A stretch of DNA of 64,000 nucleotides. Source: Pseudomonas sp. MH9.2. Lineage in GTDB: Bacteria > Pseudomonadota > Gammaproteobacteria > Pseudomonadales > Pseudomonadaceae. The stretch is taken from NCBI RefSeq assembly GCF_034353875.1, contig NZ_CP133784.1:868001-932000 (forward strand), given 5' to 3'. The notes beneath the pieces were generated by a model, which saw only the letters and a program-made list of their open reading frames with translations, made no database searches and was not told the DNA's origin. Positions 37,251-46,991 of this stretch are shown piece by piece; the first letter of the stretch is position 1, and every line of letters begins with the position of its first letter. The translations under genes were made by a program, and so were the position numbers.

Positions 37251-37864
37251 CAGGCAAACTCCTCAGCCAGGGTTGTTGGATTCACGTGGCTGATGCGGGT
37301 ACTGCGCGGCAGACCGATGACGCTGTGCCCGGCGAGAAAAAACGCATCCAGCCCTCGGGGGAAATTGTTGTGTGCGTCGCGCTCGCTCCAGAACCCGTCA
37401 GACAGTGGCAAGGCGACCCGATTTTCGTGCTGGATGCCGGGGCCGCGCCACGCCAGAGGATGCCCGCCATCGAGCTGAGCCAACTGGATCAACAAGGTGC
37501 AGGACTGATCGGGGTAACGGTCATTGCCCGGATCGAAGCCCTGTAAATCACCAAGCTCGCTGCCATCAAGCAACGCAAAACGTGCCTGTTCACGACGGCT
37601 GACCATCGTGCAGCCACAGTGAAAGGCCAGATTGGCGCGAATCATCGGCGTATCGAATGCTGGCGCCAGCCACAGCGGCGTGTCGACATCGAGCAGCGCC
37701 AGACACAGCGCGTAGCTCGCTGGCGCCAGCCCTTCCAGCGGCGGAGCTTGTTCCAGCGGTTGGGCCACACCCGGCCCGGCCAGGGCCTTGAGCGCCGCAC
37801 GGAAGCTGCGCTGAGCGTCCAGCACCGGGTCGGCAAATGCCGGTTGCAAAAGGGTTGTACTCAT
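37250..37864 (-). CDS. phnH: C-P lyase core subunit PhnH
   Basis: The 204-residue protein (STTLLQPAFADPVLDAQRSF, RAALKALAGPG, LALLDVDTPLWLAP, FHCGCTMVSRREQARFALLD, AFFLAGHSVIGLPRSTRI) matches PhnH throughout. It is part of the PhnGHIJ core. One-base TGATG overlaps with phnG and phnI indicate coupled translation and fixed stoichiometry. Confidence 0.94.
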   Translation of the reverse strand: MSTTLLQPAFADPVLDAQRSFRAALKALAGPGVAQPLEQAPPLEGLAPASYALCLALLDVDTPLWLAPAFDTPMIRANLAFHCGCTMVSRREQARFALLDGSELGDLQGFDPGNDRYPDQSCTLLIQLAQLDGGHPLAWRGPGIQHENRVALPLSDGFWSERDAHNNFPRGLDAFFLAGHSVIGLPRSTRISHVNPTTLAEEFA

Positions 37865-38319
37865 CAGTCTTCTCCTCGGACCAAGGTAAAGAACTCGACC
37901 TTGGTCGCTGCGGTTTCAGCGTCTTTTTCGGCGCGGCGTGCGGCGTGGGCGCAGGCCAGGGGTTCGATCAACTCACTCAACCAGCGCGCCTGTTGCGGGC
38001 CTTGCAGATGCGCGTCGGCCAACGCGGCCAGTTCGGCATGAGCCTTGTCGCGCCCGGCCAGATAGCTGTAACCGGTGCGCCCATCCGCCAGGCGCACTAC
38101 ACAGCGGGTCACGCTCATCTCACCGACGTTGAACGGCGCACCGGTGCCGCCCATGCGCCCACGGACCAGGGTCATGCCGATTTCCGGAGCGCGAATCAGT
38201 TGATATTCGGTGTCACGCAGGGCCGCTTCATGGCCACTCAATTCGCCACGGTGGGCACGGGCGAGTACGCCGATCCACTGTTGTCGGGCTGCGTGCGGGG
38301 CTACAGGAGCGGAACTCAT
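37864..38319 (-). CDS. phnG: C-P lyase core subunit PhnG
   Basis: Two starts are possible: ATG 38337, overlapping the phnF stop, and ATG 38319, with GGAG nine bases upstream. I choose 38319 because family members begin near AARQQWIGVLARAHRGEL. The 151-residue protein includes RGRMGGTGAPFNVGEMSVTR and GYSYLAGRDKAHAELAALAD, as in PhnG of the core complex. Confidence 0.92.
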   Translation of the reverse strand: MSSAPVAPHAARQQWIGVLARAHRGELSGHEAALRDTEYQLIRAPEIGMTLVRGRMGGTGAPFNVGEMSVTRCVVRLADGRTGYSYLAGRDKAHAELAALADAHLQGPQQARWLSELIEPLACAHAARRAEKDAETAATKVEFFTLVRGED

Positions 38320-38333
38320 CGTCGGCATCTCCA

Positions 38334-39038
38334 TCATGTGATGACCTGATATTGGAAACGGTCCGAGCGGCTGGTGGACTGCGCAAGCTCCACCGGCTGG
38401 CCGGACGAATCACGGGAAAGGGTAAAAACGCTGAGCGCGGGCAAATGACGGGGCATGAGCAACAGACCCGCCTCCTCACGACTCGGCAGGCGCGCGCCAA
38501 TCAGGCTGAATGTGCGGGTCAACGGCAGGTCGCGCTCAGCGAAAAACTGGCGCAGCGAGCCCCCGGTATAAGGCGCCAGCAGCTCGGTTCGGCTGGCGCA
38601 GTAACGGTGGCGGATCAAGCTCACGGGCTGACCGTCGACCATGCGCAATGTTTGCAGCTCAATCAGCGGTGCCTGATCGGCCAGTCCCAGGTGCCTCGCC
38701 TCATCGCGGTTGGCCAGGCAACTACGCCGCTGCAGCAGCCGGGCTTCAACCCCATGCCCGAGCGCCGATAACGACTGGCTATACGCGCTTTCTGCAACCA
38801 GCGGATAGATCAGCGGACGCTCCAGCACCTGGGTGCCACGGCCCTGGCGACGCAACACGCTGCCATCGAGCACCAACTCATCAATGGCGCGGCGCACGGT
38901 ATGCCGGTTGACGGAAAATCGCGCGGCCAGGCGGATCTCCGCTGGCAGGTAATCCCCGGCCCGATAATCGCCGAGCTCCCGGCGCAAAGTGTCCGCCAGT
39001 TCGCGGTAAACGGGTTCAATTTGTCTAGACAACTGCAT
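38334..39038 (-). CDS. phnF: GntR-family phosphonate regulator
   Basis: The 234-residue regulator has an N-terminal winged helix (PAEIRLAARFSVNRHTVRRA, IDELVLDGSVLRRQGRGTQV) and a C-terminal UTRA ligand domain (PLIELQTLRMVDGQPVSLIR, ending SRSDRFQYQV). PhnF proteins act as repressors or activators within phn operons. Its place between phnE and phnG matches the classic order. Confidence 0.93.
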   Translation of the reverse strand: MQLSRQIEPVYRELADTLRRELGDYRAGDYLPAEIRLAARFSVNRHTVRRAIDELVLDGSVLRRQGRGTQVLERPLIYPLVAESAYSQSLSALGHGVEARLLQRRSCLANRDEARHLGLADQAPLIELQTLRMVDGQPVSLIRHRYCASRTELLAPYTGGSLRQFFAERDLPLTRTFSLIGARLPSREEAGLLLMPRHLPALSVFTLSRDSSGQPVELAQSTSRSDRFQYQVIT

Positions 39039-39072
39039 GGTTTAAAAAAAGCGCCGTTTGGCACCCTCTCCG

Positions 39073-39861
39073 TTAAATGAACTGTTTACGCAGGCGTTGC
39101 GACAGGATGTCGATCACGCTCACCACGACGATAATCACCAGCAATACGGCGCAGGTCTGGACGAACTGGAAAGACCGGATGTTCTCCCAAAGGATCACGC
39201 CAATCCCCCCGGCACCGACCATTCCGACCACCGTGGCCGAGCGTACGTTGGACTCGAAGCGATACAGGGCGTAGGAAATCCATAGCGGCATGACTTGCGG
39301 GATGACCCCGTAGATGACTTCTTGCAGAGCACTGGCGCCGGTAGCGCGCACGCCTTCGACGGGGCCCGGATCAATGGCCTCGACCGCTTCAGCAAACAGC
39401 TTGGCGAGGACCCCCGTGGTGCTGATCCACAACGCCAGAACGCCAGCGAACGGGCCCAGACCGACCGCGACCACAAACAGCATCGCGAACACCATTTCGT
39501 TGATCGAACGGAACGAGTCCATGACTCGGCGCAATGGCTGATGAATCCACCACGGGGTGATGTTCTCGGCGCACAGAATCCCCAACGGCACCGAGCAGAC
39601 AATCGCCAGCACCGTGCCCCACAGTGCGATCTGCACCGTGACAATCATTTCTTTGAGGTACGAGCGCCATTCGCGGAAATCTGGCGGGAAGAAGTCACCT
39701 GCGAAGGTCGCCATGTTCCCTGCATCGCGGTACAGCGCCAGCGGGTTCATCTCAGCGCCATGCCAGGCCCAGGCCAGCATGGCGAGGAACAGGCCCCAGC
39801 CCACATATTGCGGCCAGGTACGTTTGCCGACGGCTTCAGCATGTGCAGCATTGGAAGTCAT
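39073..39861 (-). CDS. phnE: Phosphonate ABC transporter permease
   Basis: The 262-residue inner-membrane permease has about six hydrophobic helices and the family EAA-type loop ([35 protein letters not shown]). [20 protein letters not shown] near the C-terminus is diagnostic for PhnE. It works with PhnC and PhnD to import phosphonates. Confidence 0.95.
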   Translation of the reverse strand: MTSNAAHAEAVGKRTWPQYVGWGLFLAMLAWAWHGAEMNPLALYRDAGNMATFAGDFFPPDFREWRSYLKEMIVTVQIALWGTVLAIVCSVPLGILCAENITPWWIHQPLRRVMDSFRSINEMVFAMLFVVAVGLGPFAGVLALWISTTGVLAKLFAEAVEAIDPGPVEGVRATGASALQEVIYGVIPQVMPLWISYALYRFESNVRSATVVGMVGAGGIGVILWENIRSFQFVQTCAVLLVIIVVVSVIDILSQRLRKQFI

Positions 39862-39934
39862 AAACGGCTCTCAAATAGGGCAGCCATAAAAGGCTGCGAT
39901 GACGCGACGCGCGGGGGCGTCGCGTCGGCAGGCG

Positions 39935-40945
39935 TCAACCGGCGCTGGCGCTGGAGGTGCTCTTCTTTTCCAGCTTGGTGATTCGTTCTTGCAGCTTGGC
40001 CAGACCCGCATCAAGCTCTTTCAGTCGCTCGGCTTTTTCTTTGGCGTCGAGGGTGGTGCTGGCATTGACCTCGGTGCGCTGCTTGAACAGATCAAGCTGG
40101 CGGATCGGCAGTAATTGATCGTCGGAGGACGGCAGGAACTTGCCCAACTGCATCTCTTTGAGTACAGCCTTCTCGTGATCGGTATCGCCGTAGGTGGCGA
40201 AGAACTCGCGAATTTTTCCCTTGTCGACATCCGACAGACCTTTGTTCCAGACCATCGGATCGGCAGGGATCAATGGCGACTTCCAGATGACCTTGAGCAT
40301 GGCGGCCTGGTCCGGTTGGGTGACGACCAGACGGTCCCAGCTTTCAGTGTTAAAAGTGGCAACGTCGAGTTGACCTTTGGCCACGCTCAAGGCGTTCACT
40401 TCATGGCTGGAGTTGAGCGTACGTTTGAAGGCGGTGGCGGCATTCACATTGTTCTTGGCGAAGACGTAGTAGCCCGGCACCAGGTAACCGGAGGTGGAGT
40501 TTGGATCACCGTTGCCGAAGGTCAGGTCCTTGGCGTTTTTGAGCATGTCTTCGACCGAGTTGATCGGACTGTCCTTGCGCACGATCAACAGGCTCCAGTA
40601 ACCGGCGGCCCCATTGGCGGCGGCAGTCTGGGCAAAGATTTCACCGTTGGAACGGTCCACGGCTTCCATCGCGCCCTTGTTGCCCAACCAGGCGATATCG
40701 ACCTTATTGAAGCGCATACCCTGAATCAATCCGGCATAGTCGGAGGCGAAGGTCGCGTTGACTTTAAGACCGGTTTTTTTCGACATATCGTCGAGGAACG
40801 GCTGCCAGACGCTTCGCAGATTGGTCGAAGACTCGGTGGACATAAGGCCGAAGTTGATGACTTTTTCTTCAGCCTGAGCGGTGCTCAGGAAACAGGTGGC
40901 CAGTAAGGCGGCAGACGCGAAAACACGACCCATACGATTCAACAT
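39935..40945 (-). CDS. phnD: Phosphonate ABC transporter substrate-binding protein
   Basis: The 336-residue protein has a signal peptide (about 1-25, ending STAQA) and the PhnD pattern: VINFGLMSTESSTNLRSVWQ, ATFASDYAGLIQGMRFNKVD, WLGNKGAMEAVDR, DLTFGNGDPNSTSGYLVPGY and LKVIWKSPLIPADPMVWNKG. The C-terminal 60 residues form a charged coiled coil. It captures phosphonate in the periplasm for PhnCE. Confidence 0.95.
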   Translation of the reverse strand: MLNRMGRVFASAALLATCFLSTAQAEEKVINFGLMSTESSTNLRSVWQPFLDDMSKKTGLKVNATFASDYAGLIQGMRFNKVDIAWLGNKGAMEAVDRSNGEIFAQTAAANGAAGYWSLLIVRKDSPINSVEDMLKNAKDLTFGNGDPNSTSGYLVPGYYVFAKNNVNAATAFKRTLNSSHEVNALSVAKGQLDVATFNTESWDRLVVTQPDQAAMLKVIWKSPLIPADPMVWNKGLSDVDKGKIREFFATYGDTDHEKAVLKEMQLGKFLPSSDDQLLPIRQLDLFKQRTEVNASTTLDAKEKAERLKELDAGLAKLQERITKLEKKSTSSASAG

Positions 40946-41002
40946 GGAAGGATTCCTGAAGGTGGCGTTGGTTGTTTGTTTTTTAGAGCAACTGCAACGA
41001 AA

Positions 41003-41836
41003 TCAGGCCTGCGCAAGCGCCAGTTTTAACGGTCTTTCGGCGCTACGCGTTTTGTCGGAGAACAGAAGACTGCTATCCAGATCCGCACCGTACAGGTCGT
41101 TGAGAAGTTGAGTGCTGAGTGCTTCAGCGGCGCCATCAAAATGAATGCGCCCGGCTTTAAGGGCCACGGCGCGTTGGCAATAACGCACGGCGTAATCCAC
41201 TTGATGCAGGGTGACGACAACGGTCTTGCCGTCACGGCGATTGATATCGGCGAGGATTTCCATGACCTTGCGTGCGGACTCAGGGTCCAGTGACGCAATA
41301 GGTTCATCGGCCAGAATAACGTCGGCCCGCTGGGTCAACGCACGAGCAATCGCCACGCGCTGTTGTTGACCGCCTGAAAGGGTCGAGGCGCGCTGAGTGG
41401 CGAGATCGGCCAGACCCACGCGGTCCAGGGACTCCATCGCCCACTGTTTTTCCTGAGTATTGAACAGGCCCAGATTGCCGCGCCAGCCGGGCATGCGCCC
41501 CAGACAACCGAGTAACACGTTGTCCAGCACACTGAGGCGATTGACCAGATTGAACTGTTGGAAGATGTAGCCGATATCGGCCCGCAGCTGGCGGACGTTG
41601 CCATTGAGGCGGCCTGAGGCCTGCACTTCGCGGCCCAGCACCTGCACCCGGCCGCCGTTGGTGCGATCACAACGCGCGAGCCCCGCCATATGGCGCAACA
41701 GCGTGGATTTTCCCGAACCTGAAGCGCCGATCAGCGCGACCATTTCACCGGGTTGTATAGACAACGCAAGATCAATCAAAGCAGCCTTGCGAGCAAAAGT
41801 CTTGTTCAGACGGTCGACATGGATAGCTGTGTTCAT
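41003..41836 (-). CDS. phnC: Phosphonate ABC transporter ATPase
   Basis: The start at 41836 ([14 protein letters not shown]) follows AGAGAAG; earlier codons are non-homologous. The 277-residue ATPase has Walker [12 protein letters not shown]-loop [20 protein letters not shown], signature [16 protein letters not shown] and Walker [14 protein letters not shown]. It is the first gene of the phn operon and powers uptake through PhnE. Confidence 0.95.
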   Translation of the reverse strand: MNTAIHVDRLNKTFARKAALIDLALSIQPGEMVALIGASGSGKSTLLRHMAGLARCDRTNGGRVQVLGREVQASGRLNGNVRQLRADIGYIFQQFNLVNRLSVLDNVLLGCLGRMPGWRGNLGLFNTQEKQWAMESLDRVGLADLATQRASTLSGGQQQRVAIARALTQRADVILADEPIASLDPESARKVMEILADINRRDGKTVVVTLHQVDYAVRYCQRAVALKAGRIHFDGAAEALSTQLLNDLYGADLDSSLLFSDKTRSAERPLKLALAQA

Positions 41837-41928
41837 GGGCTTCTCTGTCTGGTTGAACAGCCTTTGCACGGCTGCGTTTGTGTGCAACTGACAGTAAAGA
41901 GAAGGTGTTTCAGGCCCATGAACCGGGG

Positions 41929-41957
41929 ATGACAGTAAGGTAACGATTGGTTGACGG
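41929..41957 (-). promoter_or_regulatory. Candidate Pho box upstream of phnC
   Basis: Read on the minus strand, three heptamers repeat every 11 bases: CCGTCAA, TCGTTAC and CTGTCAT. The last matches the PhoB half-site exactly, the first at five of seven positions and the middle one weakly. It lies about 93 bases before the phnC start. A second isolated CTGTCAG half-site lies near 41889-41895. Phosphate-starvation control of phn operons by PhoB is well established; this site is inference from pattern. Confidence 0.5.
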
Positions 41958-42009
41958 TTTGTAGACGCCTCGGCCCTCTCTGCGAAGGCCGGGGACGTCT
42001 AACGCAGAC

Positions 42010-43902
42010 TCAGATGCGGAACGTCCCCACCAGATGCTGCAACGTAGCGGCTTGGTGCTCCAGGTCGGCACAGGCTTCAAGGGTCGATTTCAGGTTGCCT
42101 ACACCATCCTGATTCAAGGTGTTGATTTGAGTGATATCAACATTGATCGACTCGACGACGGCCGTTTGCTCCTCGGTCGCGGTAGCAACCGACTGGTTCA
42201 TACCGTCGATTTCGCCTATGCGGCCAGTCACGCTACTCAGTCGATCTCCGGCCTGATTGGCGATGGTGACGCTGGTTTCGCTCTGGCGCTGGCTTTCGGT
42301 CATGGTCACTACCGCTTCCCGTGCGCCAACCTGCAACTCTTCGATCATTTTCTGCACTTGCTGAGCCGAATCCTGGGTGCGATGCGCAAGGTTGCGCACT
42401 TCATCGGCCACCACGGCGAAGCCTCGGCCTGCCTCGCCCGCCCTTGCCGCTTCAATGGCGGCATTGAGCGCGAGCAAATTGGTCTGCTGCGAAATGCTGG
42501 TGATCACCTCAAGAATCTGGCCAATGTTGACGGTCTTGCTGTTGAGGCTCTCAATGTTGACGCAAGACGAGCTGATTTTTTCCGACAATAGATTCATCGC
42601 CTGGATAGTCTGCTGCACGACCTTCTGACCATCGCTGGCAAGGTGGCTGGCAGCGCTGGAATGCTGCGAGGCCAAGGATGCGTTTTGCGCGATTTCCTGG
42701 GCCGCCGCACCCAGTTCGTTGATAGCCGCAGCAACACTGCTGGTCCGGTTGGCTTGCTCGTCGGAGTTGAGCATGGACGAGTTTGAAGCACACACGACCC
42801 GCGCAGCCACCTCGCTGAGATGAGCGGCGGTGTTGGCCACTTCTCGAATCGACGCATGGATACGTTCAACGAAACGGTTGAATGACTGCGCCAACGCGCC
42901 GAACTCATCCTGAGAATGGATGGACAGACGCTTGGTCAAATCACCCTCACCGTCGGCGATGTCCTGCATCGCTCGGCTCATCAGGTGCAACGGCTGCATG
43001 AGCACACGAATCAGCAGGCCCAACAGCACGATGATAAAGACCACGACCACCACCATGGTGGTCAGCGCCGAAGTGCGGAACTCACTGAGCATCGAATAGG
43101 CCGCGTCTTGATCAAGTACCAGCGCCACGTACCAATTCGCCGAAGCAAGGCCGTCGACATGGGTGAAGGAGATGAATTCCGACTTGCCGGGCAAGTCGAC
43201 TTCAGTAACCCCGGGAGCAATTTTTGGCGTACCGGTCGGGTAGGCATCGCTCAGGTTTTTCAGGACCAGCTTGCTGTCCGGGTGAACCAGAATTTTGCCG
43301 TCACCGCTGACGATGAATGCATAGCCGTGACCACCAAAATTCAGAGCGTTGATGGTATTGCTGATGCTGTCCAGCGCGATATCGGCGCCCGCCACCCCGA
43401 CAAACTGATTGTCATGTTTGACGGGAGTGGCCAGGGTGACCACCAGTTTGCCCGAAGACGCAGCAATATACGGTTCCGTCACGATGGTCGTCCGGGCGCT
43501 TTCAGCCGCCTTGTACCAGCCGCGAAGGCGTGGGTCGTAATCCGCAGCGCGGTTGCCCGCTGGGACGGAAAACATCACGCCATCATTAACGCCAAAATAG
43601 CTCAGCTGAAAATTATCGACGTAAGCTGGCAGCCCGACCACCCGTTGCAGCGTACTCGGGGATGTGCCGTCAACGGCAATTTGCTGGGCCATCGATTGCA
43701 GCAACTGAGTGCGGCTTTCCAGCCAGGTCTGGATGTTATGCGTAGTGAGACTGGCTAACTGTTGCAGTTCAAGAAAAACATTGGCACGCACGGTTTGACG
43801 TTGCCGATAGTCATTCACGGCAATAAAACTCGTAAATGCGACAACAATAATTAACGTGGCGGCGAGCAGAATCTTCCTACTGAAACCCAGACTTTTGATC
43901 AT
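42010..43902 (-). CDS. Methyl-accepting chemotaxis protein, dCache type (paralogue of 27530)
   Basis: I start at the ATG at 43902 ([20 protein letters not shown]), giving 630 residues. It has membrane helices at about 10-30 and 280-302, a dCache sensor between them, HAMP and the signalling hairpin [20 protein letters not shown]. The sensor retains [27 protein letters not shown] and VAGADIAL, with A replacing D after PYI compared with its paralogue, so ligand range probably differs. The signalling half is almost the same as that of the receptor at 27530. It sits just upstream of phnC, but a regulatory link is not evident. Confidence 0.92.
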   Translation of the reverse strand: MIKSLGFSRKILLAATLIIVVAFTSFIAVNDYRQRQTVRANVFLELQQLASLTTHNIQTWLESRTQLLQSMAQQIAVDGTSPSTLQRVVGLPAYVDNFQLSYFGVNDGVMFSVPAGNRAADYDPRLRGWYKAAESARTTIVTEPYIAASSGKLVVTLATPVKHDNQFVGVAGADIALDSISNTINALNFGGHGYAFIVSGDGKILVHPDSKLVLKNLSDAYPTGTPKIAPGVTEVDLPGKSEFISFTHVDGLASANWYVALVLDQDAAYSMLSEFRTSALTTMVVVVVFIIVLLGLLIRVLMQPLHLMSRAMQDIADGEGDLTKRLSIHSQDEFGALAQSFNRFVERIHASIREVANTAAHLSEVAARVVCASNSSMLNSDEQANRTSSVAAAINELGAAAQEIAQNASLASQHSSAASHLASDGQKVVQQTIQAMNLLSEKISSSCVNIESLNSKTVNIGQILEVITSISQQTNLLALNAAIEAARAGEAGRGFAVVADEVRNLAHRTQDSAQQVQKMIEELQVGAREAVVTMTESQRQSETSVTIANQAGDRLSSVTGRIGEIDGMNQSVATATEEQTAVVESINVDITQINTLNQDGVGNLKSTLEACADLEHQAATLQHLVGTFRI

Positions 43903-44073
43903 GCGAGCAAATCCACTACAAGGAATGACAACCGCATATTCGCAACGCAAGTGCGAACAGGGGAATGGCGATGCAGCGTTGTACGGACTTACGCCTTGAA
44001 AAGGAAGCCGTTGCTTGAAGAAGACCCGTTTTTTCGACCCGCCGCGTACCCAACCTCCCTCCTGATCACAACA

Positions 44074-45066
44074 TCACAACATCACAGACTCCAAGTGACA
44101 GCGCACCAGGCGGTCCCTTGCCTCACCCTTCGTCGCCACCAACGCCTGCGGTTTGTCACAGCCAGCAGTGGCACGCGGGCAGCGGTCGCGGAAGAAACAG
44201 CCGGTGGGCAGGTTGCGGTTGCCGGGCAGTTCAGTGGGGGCGGCGACCTGGGCATTATCAATCGGCGCGCCAAGACGTGGCACCGCGTCCAGCAACAATT
44301 GCGTGTAAGGGTGCCTCGGGTGATCAAGCACTTCGGCGGCGCTGCCCAGTTCGACTATCTGCCCCAGGTACATCACGGCCACACGGTCGGCCATGTGCCG
44401 GACGACGGAAACGTTGTGCGAGATCAGGATGTAGGTCAGGTCGCGACTGCGTTGCAGTTCACTCAGCAAGTTGAGGATCTGCGCTTGCACCGAAATGTCC
44501 AGTGCCGAGGTCGGCTCGTCGAGGACGATGATGTCCGGGTTGGACGACAGTGCTCGGGCGATGGCAATGCGTTGCCGCTGCCCACCGGAAAATTGGTGGG
44601 CAAAGCGGTCCATGTACTCGGTGCGAATGCCCACTTGAGCTGCAACTTTGGCTGCGATATCGCGCATCTCTCGACGCGGGACGGCGCGCTGGACGAACAG
44701 CGGCTCGGTGATGATTTTCCAGATCGGCAGACGCGGATCGAGAGACGACTGCGGGTCCTGGAATACGATCTGCACATTACTGCTGCGCTCGCGGGCGTCG
44801 TTATAGATCCAGTCCAGCGTCCCGCTGGTGGGTTTGATCAGCCCCATCAACAGTTGCGCCAACGTACTTTTGCCACAACCGGACTCACCGACCACGCCGA
44901 GAGTTTCACCAGCACGAACGTCCAGATCAATACCGTTCAAGGCATGAGCCATGCCCTTGGGACGCCCCAGCCAATCGCTGCCCACCGGGAAATGCACCCG
45001 CACATCGCTCAGGCCGAGAATCGCCGCATTGTCGCTGGGCAGTCGTTTACGTGCAGTGCTGATCAT
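44074..45066 (-). CDS. ddpF: D-Ala-D-Ala/dipeptide ABC transporter ATPase (DdpF/DppF type)
   Basis: The start at 45066 overlaps the ddpD stop (ATGA). The 330-residue ATPase has Walker A GESGCGKSTL, signature QFSGGQRQRIAIARAL, Walker B IIVLDEPTSALD and the C-terminal oligopeptide-transporter domain with the CFFRDRCPRATAGC cysteine cluster that binds an iron-sulphur centre in this family. It energises uptake with DdpD. The ddp label derives from the linked DdpX. Confidence 0.85.
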   Translation of the reverse strand: MISTARKRLPSDNAAILGLSDVRVHFPVGSDWLGRPKGMAHALNGIDLDVRAGETLGVVGESGCGKSTLAQLLMGLIKPTSGTLDWIYNDARERSSNVQIVFQDPQSSLDPRLPIWKIITEPLFVQRAVPRREMRDIAAKVAAQVGIRTEYMDRFAHQFSGGQRQRIAIARALSSNPDIIVLDEPTSALDISVQAQILNLLSELQRSRDLTYILISHNVSVVRHMADRVAVMYLGQIVELGSAAEVLDHPRHPYTQLLLDAVPRLGAPIDNAQVAAPTELPGNRNLPTGCFFRDRCPRATAGCDKPQALVATKGEARDRLVRCHLESVML

Positions 45067-46088
45067 GATGTTTGCTCCTGTACAGTCAGCCAGCAAGCGC
45101 TCTTGCGCAGACCTTCGGCGTCAATGGCTTGCAAGGGCGGGCGTTTGCTGCAGACCGGCATCGCGTACTGACAGCGGTCGCGGAACGTACAACCTGCGGG
45201 CAACGCGGCAAGATTCGGAACCTGGCCAGGAATAGTCATCAGGTCTTCACCCGGCTGCACTTGCTCCGGCAGGCCGCTGAGCAAACCGCGAGTATAGGGA
45301 TGGCGCGGATCGACCATGACCTCGCCAGTCGCCCCCTGCTCCACCACGGCGCCGGTGTACATCACGTAGACCCGATCGCAGAACTGCGACACCAGCGCCA
45401 TATCATGGGTGATCAACAGGATTGCAGTGCCACGCTCTCGGGCTTTTTCCCGCAACAGCAGCAGCACCTGACGCTGCACAGTGACGTCCAGCGCAGTGGT
45501 CGGTTCGTCGGCAATCAGCAGCTGTGGATCGCAGGAAAAAGCCAACGCGATCATCACCCGCTGACGCATGCCGCCCGACAGCTCGAAGGGGTAGCTTTCC
45601 AACACCTGCTCAGGGTCGGCAATGTGCATGTCACGCAATAGAGCAATGGCCTTGGCCCGTGCATCGGCCTTGCTCAAGTGCTGGTGATGAATGATCACAT
45701 CAAGCATCTGTCGACCGATACGGCGGGTCGGGTTAAGCGCAGTCATCGGCTCCTGGAAAATCATCGCGACGTCACGGCCACGGACTTTAAGCAGGTCTTT
45801 TTCTTTGGCCGCGAGCATGTCGCGACCCAGAATGTGCAGGCTGCCGCCACTGACGTGGTAACTGCGTTCGGGCAACAGGCGCAGACTGAGCATGGCGGTG
45901 ACGGATTTACCTGAACCGGACTCGCCGATCACTCCGACGATTTCGCCAGGATTGACGTGCAGCGAAACGCCGTTGAGGGCCTTGACCGTACTGCGGTAAG
46001 CGGGAAACTCCACGCTCAGATTGTCGATGGTCAGGACCGGAGTATTCGCGTTCGGCACGTGTGCGCTCACTTCTGGAGAGGTCTGCAT
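45063..46088 (-). CDS. ddpD: D-Ala-D-Ala/dipeptide ABC transporter ATPase (DdpD/DppD type)
   Basis: ATG 46088 is preferred over 46094 because the AGGGG site is eight bases upstream; both follow the overlapping ddpC stop. The 341-residue protein has Walker [10 protein letters not shown], signature ELSGGMRQRVMIALAF, Walker B LLIADEPTTALD and the CTFRDRCQYAMPVC cluster near the C-terminus. It pairs with DdpF. Confidence 0.85.
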   Translation of the reverse strand: MQTSPEVSAHVPNANTPVLTIDNLSVEFPAYRSTVKALNGVSLHVNPGEIVGVIGESGSGKSVTAMLSLRLLPERSYHVSGGSLHILGRDMLAAKEKDLLKVRGRDVAMIFQEPMTALNPTRRIGRQMLDVIIHHQHLSKADARAKAIALLRDMHIADPEQVLESYPFELSGGMRQRVMIALAFSCDPQLLIADEPTTALDVTVQRQVLLLLREKARERGTAILLITHDMALVSQFCDRVYVMYTGAVVEQGATGEVMVDPRHPYTRGLLSGLPEQVQPGEDLMTIPGQVPNLAALPAGCTFRDRCQYAMPVCSKRPPLQAIDAEGLRKSACWLTVQEQTS

Positions 46089-46090
46089 GG

Positions 46091-46990
46091 TCATTTCCCC
46101 TGTTGACGCGGATCGAGCAAGTCCCGTACGCCGTCGCCCAGCAGATTGAATCCGGTCGCCGTGACCAAAATCGCCAGGCCGGGGAACGTCGAATACCACC
46201 ATTGGTCGAGGATGTAGTTACGCCCCGTGGCAACCATTGCCCCCCACTCCGCCGTCGGTTGTTGCGCGCCGAGTCCGATGAAACCCAGGGCCGAAGCCAT
46301 GAGGATCGCGCTGCCAATATCCAGGCTCAGTTGCACCAACAACGGCGGCATCGCATTGCGCGCCACGTGCCAGAGCACGATGTGCCAGCGCCCGGCACCG
46401 AAGGTCTGCGCGGCCTTGACGTAACCCATCTGACGGATGCTCAACGCTTGCCCTCGGGCCAGTCGCACATAGAACGGAATCCGCACCAGAGTGATCGCCA
46501 ACATGGCGTTGAACAGGCTCGGGCCCAACGCGGCGGCCAGGGCCATGATCAACACCAGCGACGGCACCGAAAGCATGATGTCCATCAGGCGCATGGTCAG
46601 GCTGTCAAAACGCCCACCAATGACCCCGGACATGCAGCCCAGCAACCCGCCGATCAGACACGAGGAAAAGGCCACGAACAGGCCGACACCGACCGATTGC
46701 TGACTGCCGTATAACACTCGACTGAACAGGTCACGGCCGACTTCATCGGTGCCGAACCAGTGCGCGGCGGAAGGCGGTGCCAGGCGATGCACCAGGTCCA
46801 GTGCGTTGGGGTCATGGGGCGCCAGCCACGGCGCGAACGCCATGCACAGCAGGACGACCAGGGAGATCGCCAGGCCCGCCATGGTCAGCGGGCTGCGACG
46901 AATCTGGTAGGCCAGGTAGGCGAACCTTTCCCTCCAGCGCGGGGGGTGGGCAAGCGGCGCGACGGTCAGCGGGTTAACGGGAATAGACAT
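46091..46990 (-). CDS. ddpC: D-Ala-D-Ala/dipeptide ABC transporter permease (DdpC/DppC type)
   Basis: The start at 46990 (MSIPVNPLTVAPLAHPPRWR) lies one base after the ddpB stop. The 299-residue permease has a first helix at about 35-55 (PLTMAGLAISLVVLLCMAFA), the motif HWFGTDEVGRDLFSRVLYG, and the EAA-type loop (YVKAAQTFGAGRWHIVLWHV) typical of DppC. About six membrane helices in all. Confidence 0.87.
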   Translation of the reverse strand: MSIPVNPLTVAPLAHPPRWRERFAYLAYQIRRSPLTMAGLAISLVVLLCMAFAPWLAPHDPNALDLVHRLAPPSAAHWFGTDEVGRDLFSRVLYGSQQSVGVGLFVAFSSCLIGGLLGCMSGVIGGRFDSLTMRLMDIMLSVPSLVLIMALAAALGPSLFNAMLAITLVRIPFYVRLARGQALSIRQMGYVKAAQTFGAGRWHIVLWHVARNAMPPLLVQLSLDIGSAILMASALGFIGLGAQQPTAEWGAMVATGRNYILDQWWYSTFPGLAILVTATGFNLLGDGVRDLLDPRQQGK

Positions 46991-46991
46991 G

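Noticed and set aside
43951..45171. 406-codon plus-strand frame antisense to ddpF
   Set aside because: Shadow of an ABC ATPase with all motifs; its translation has no domain pattern.
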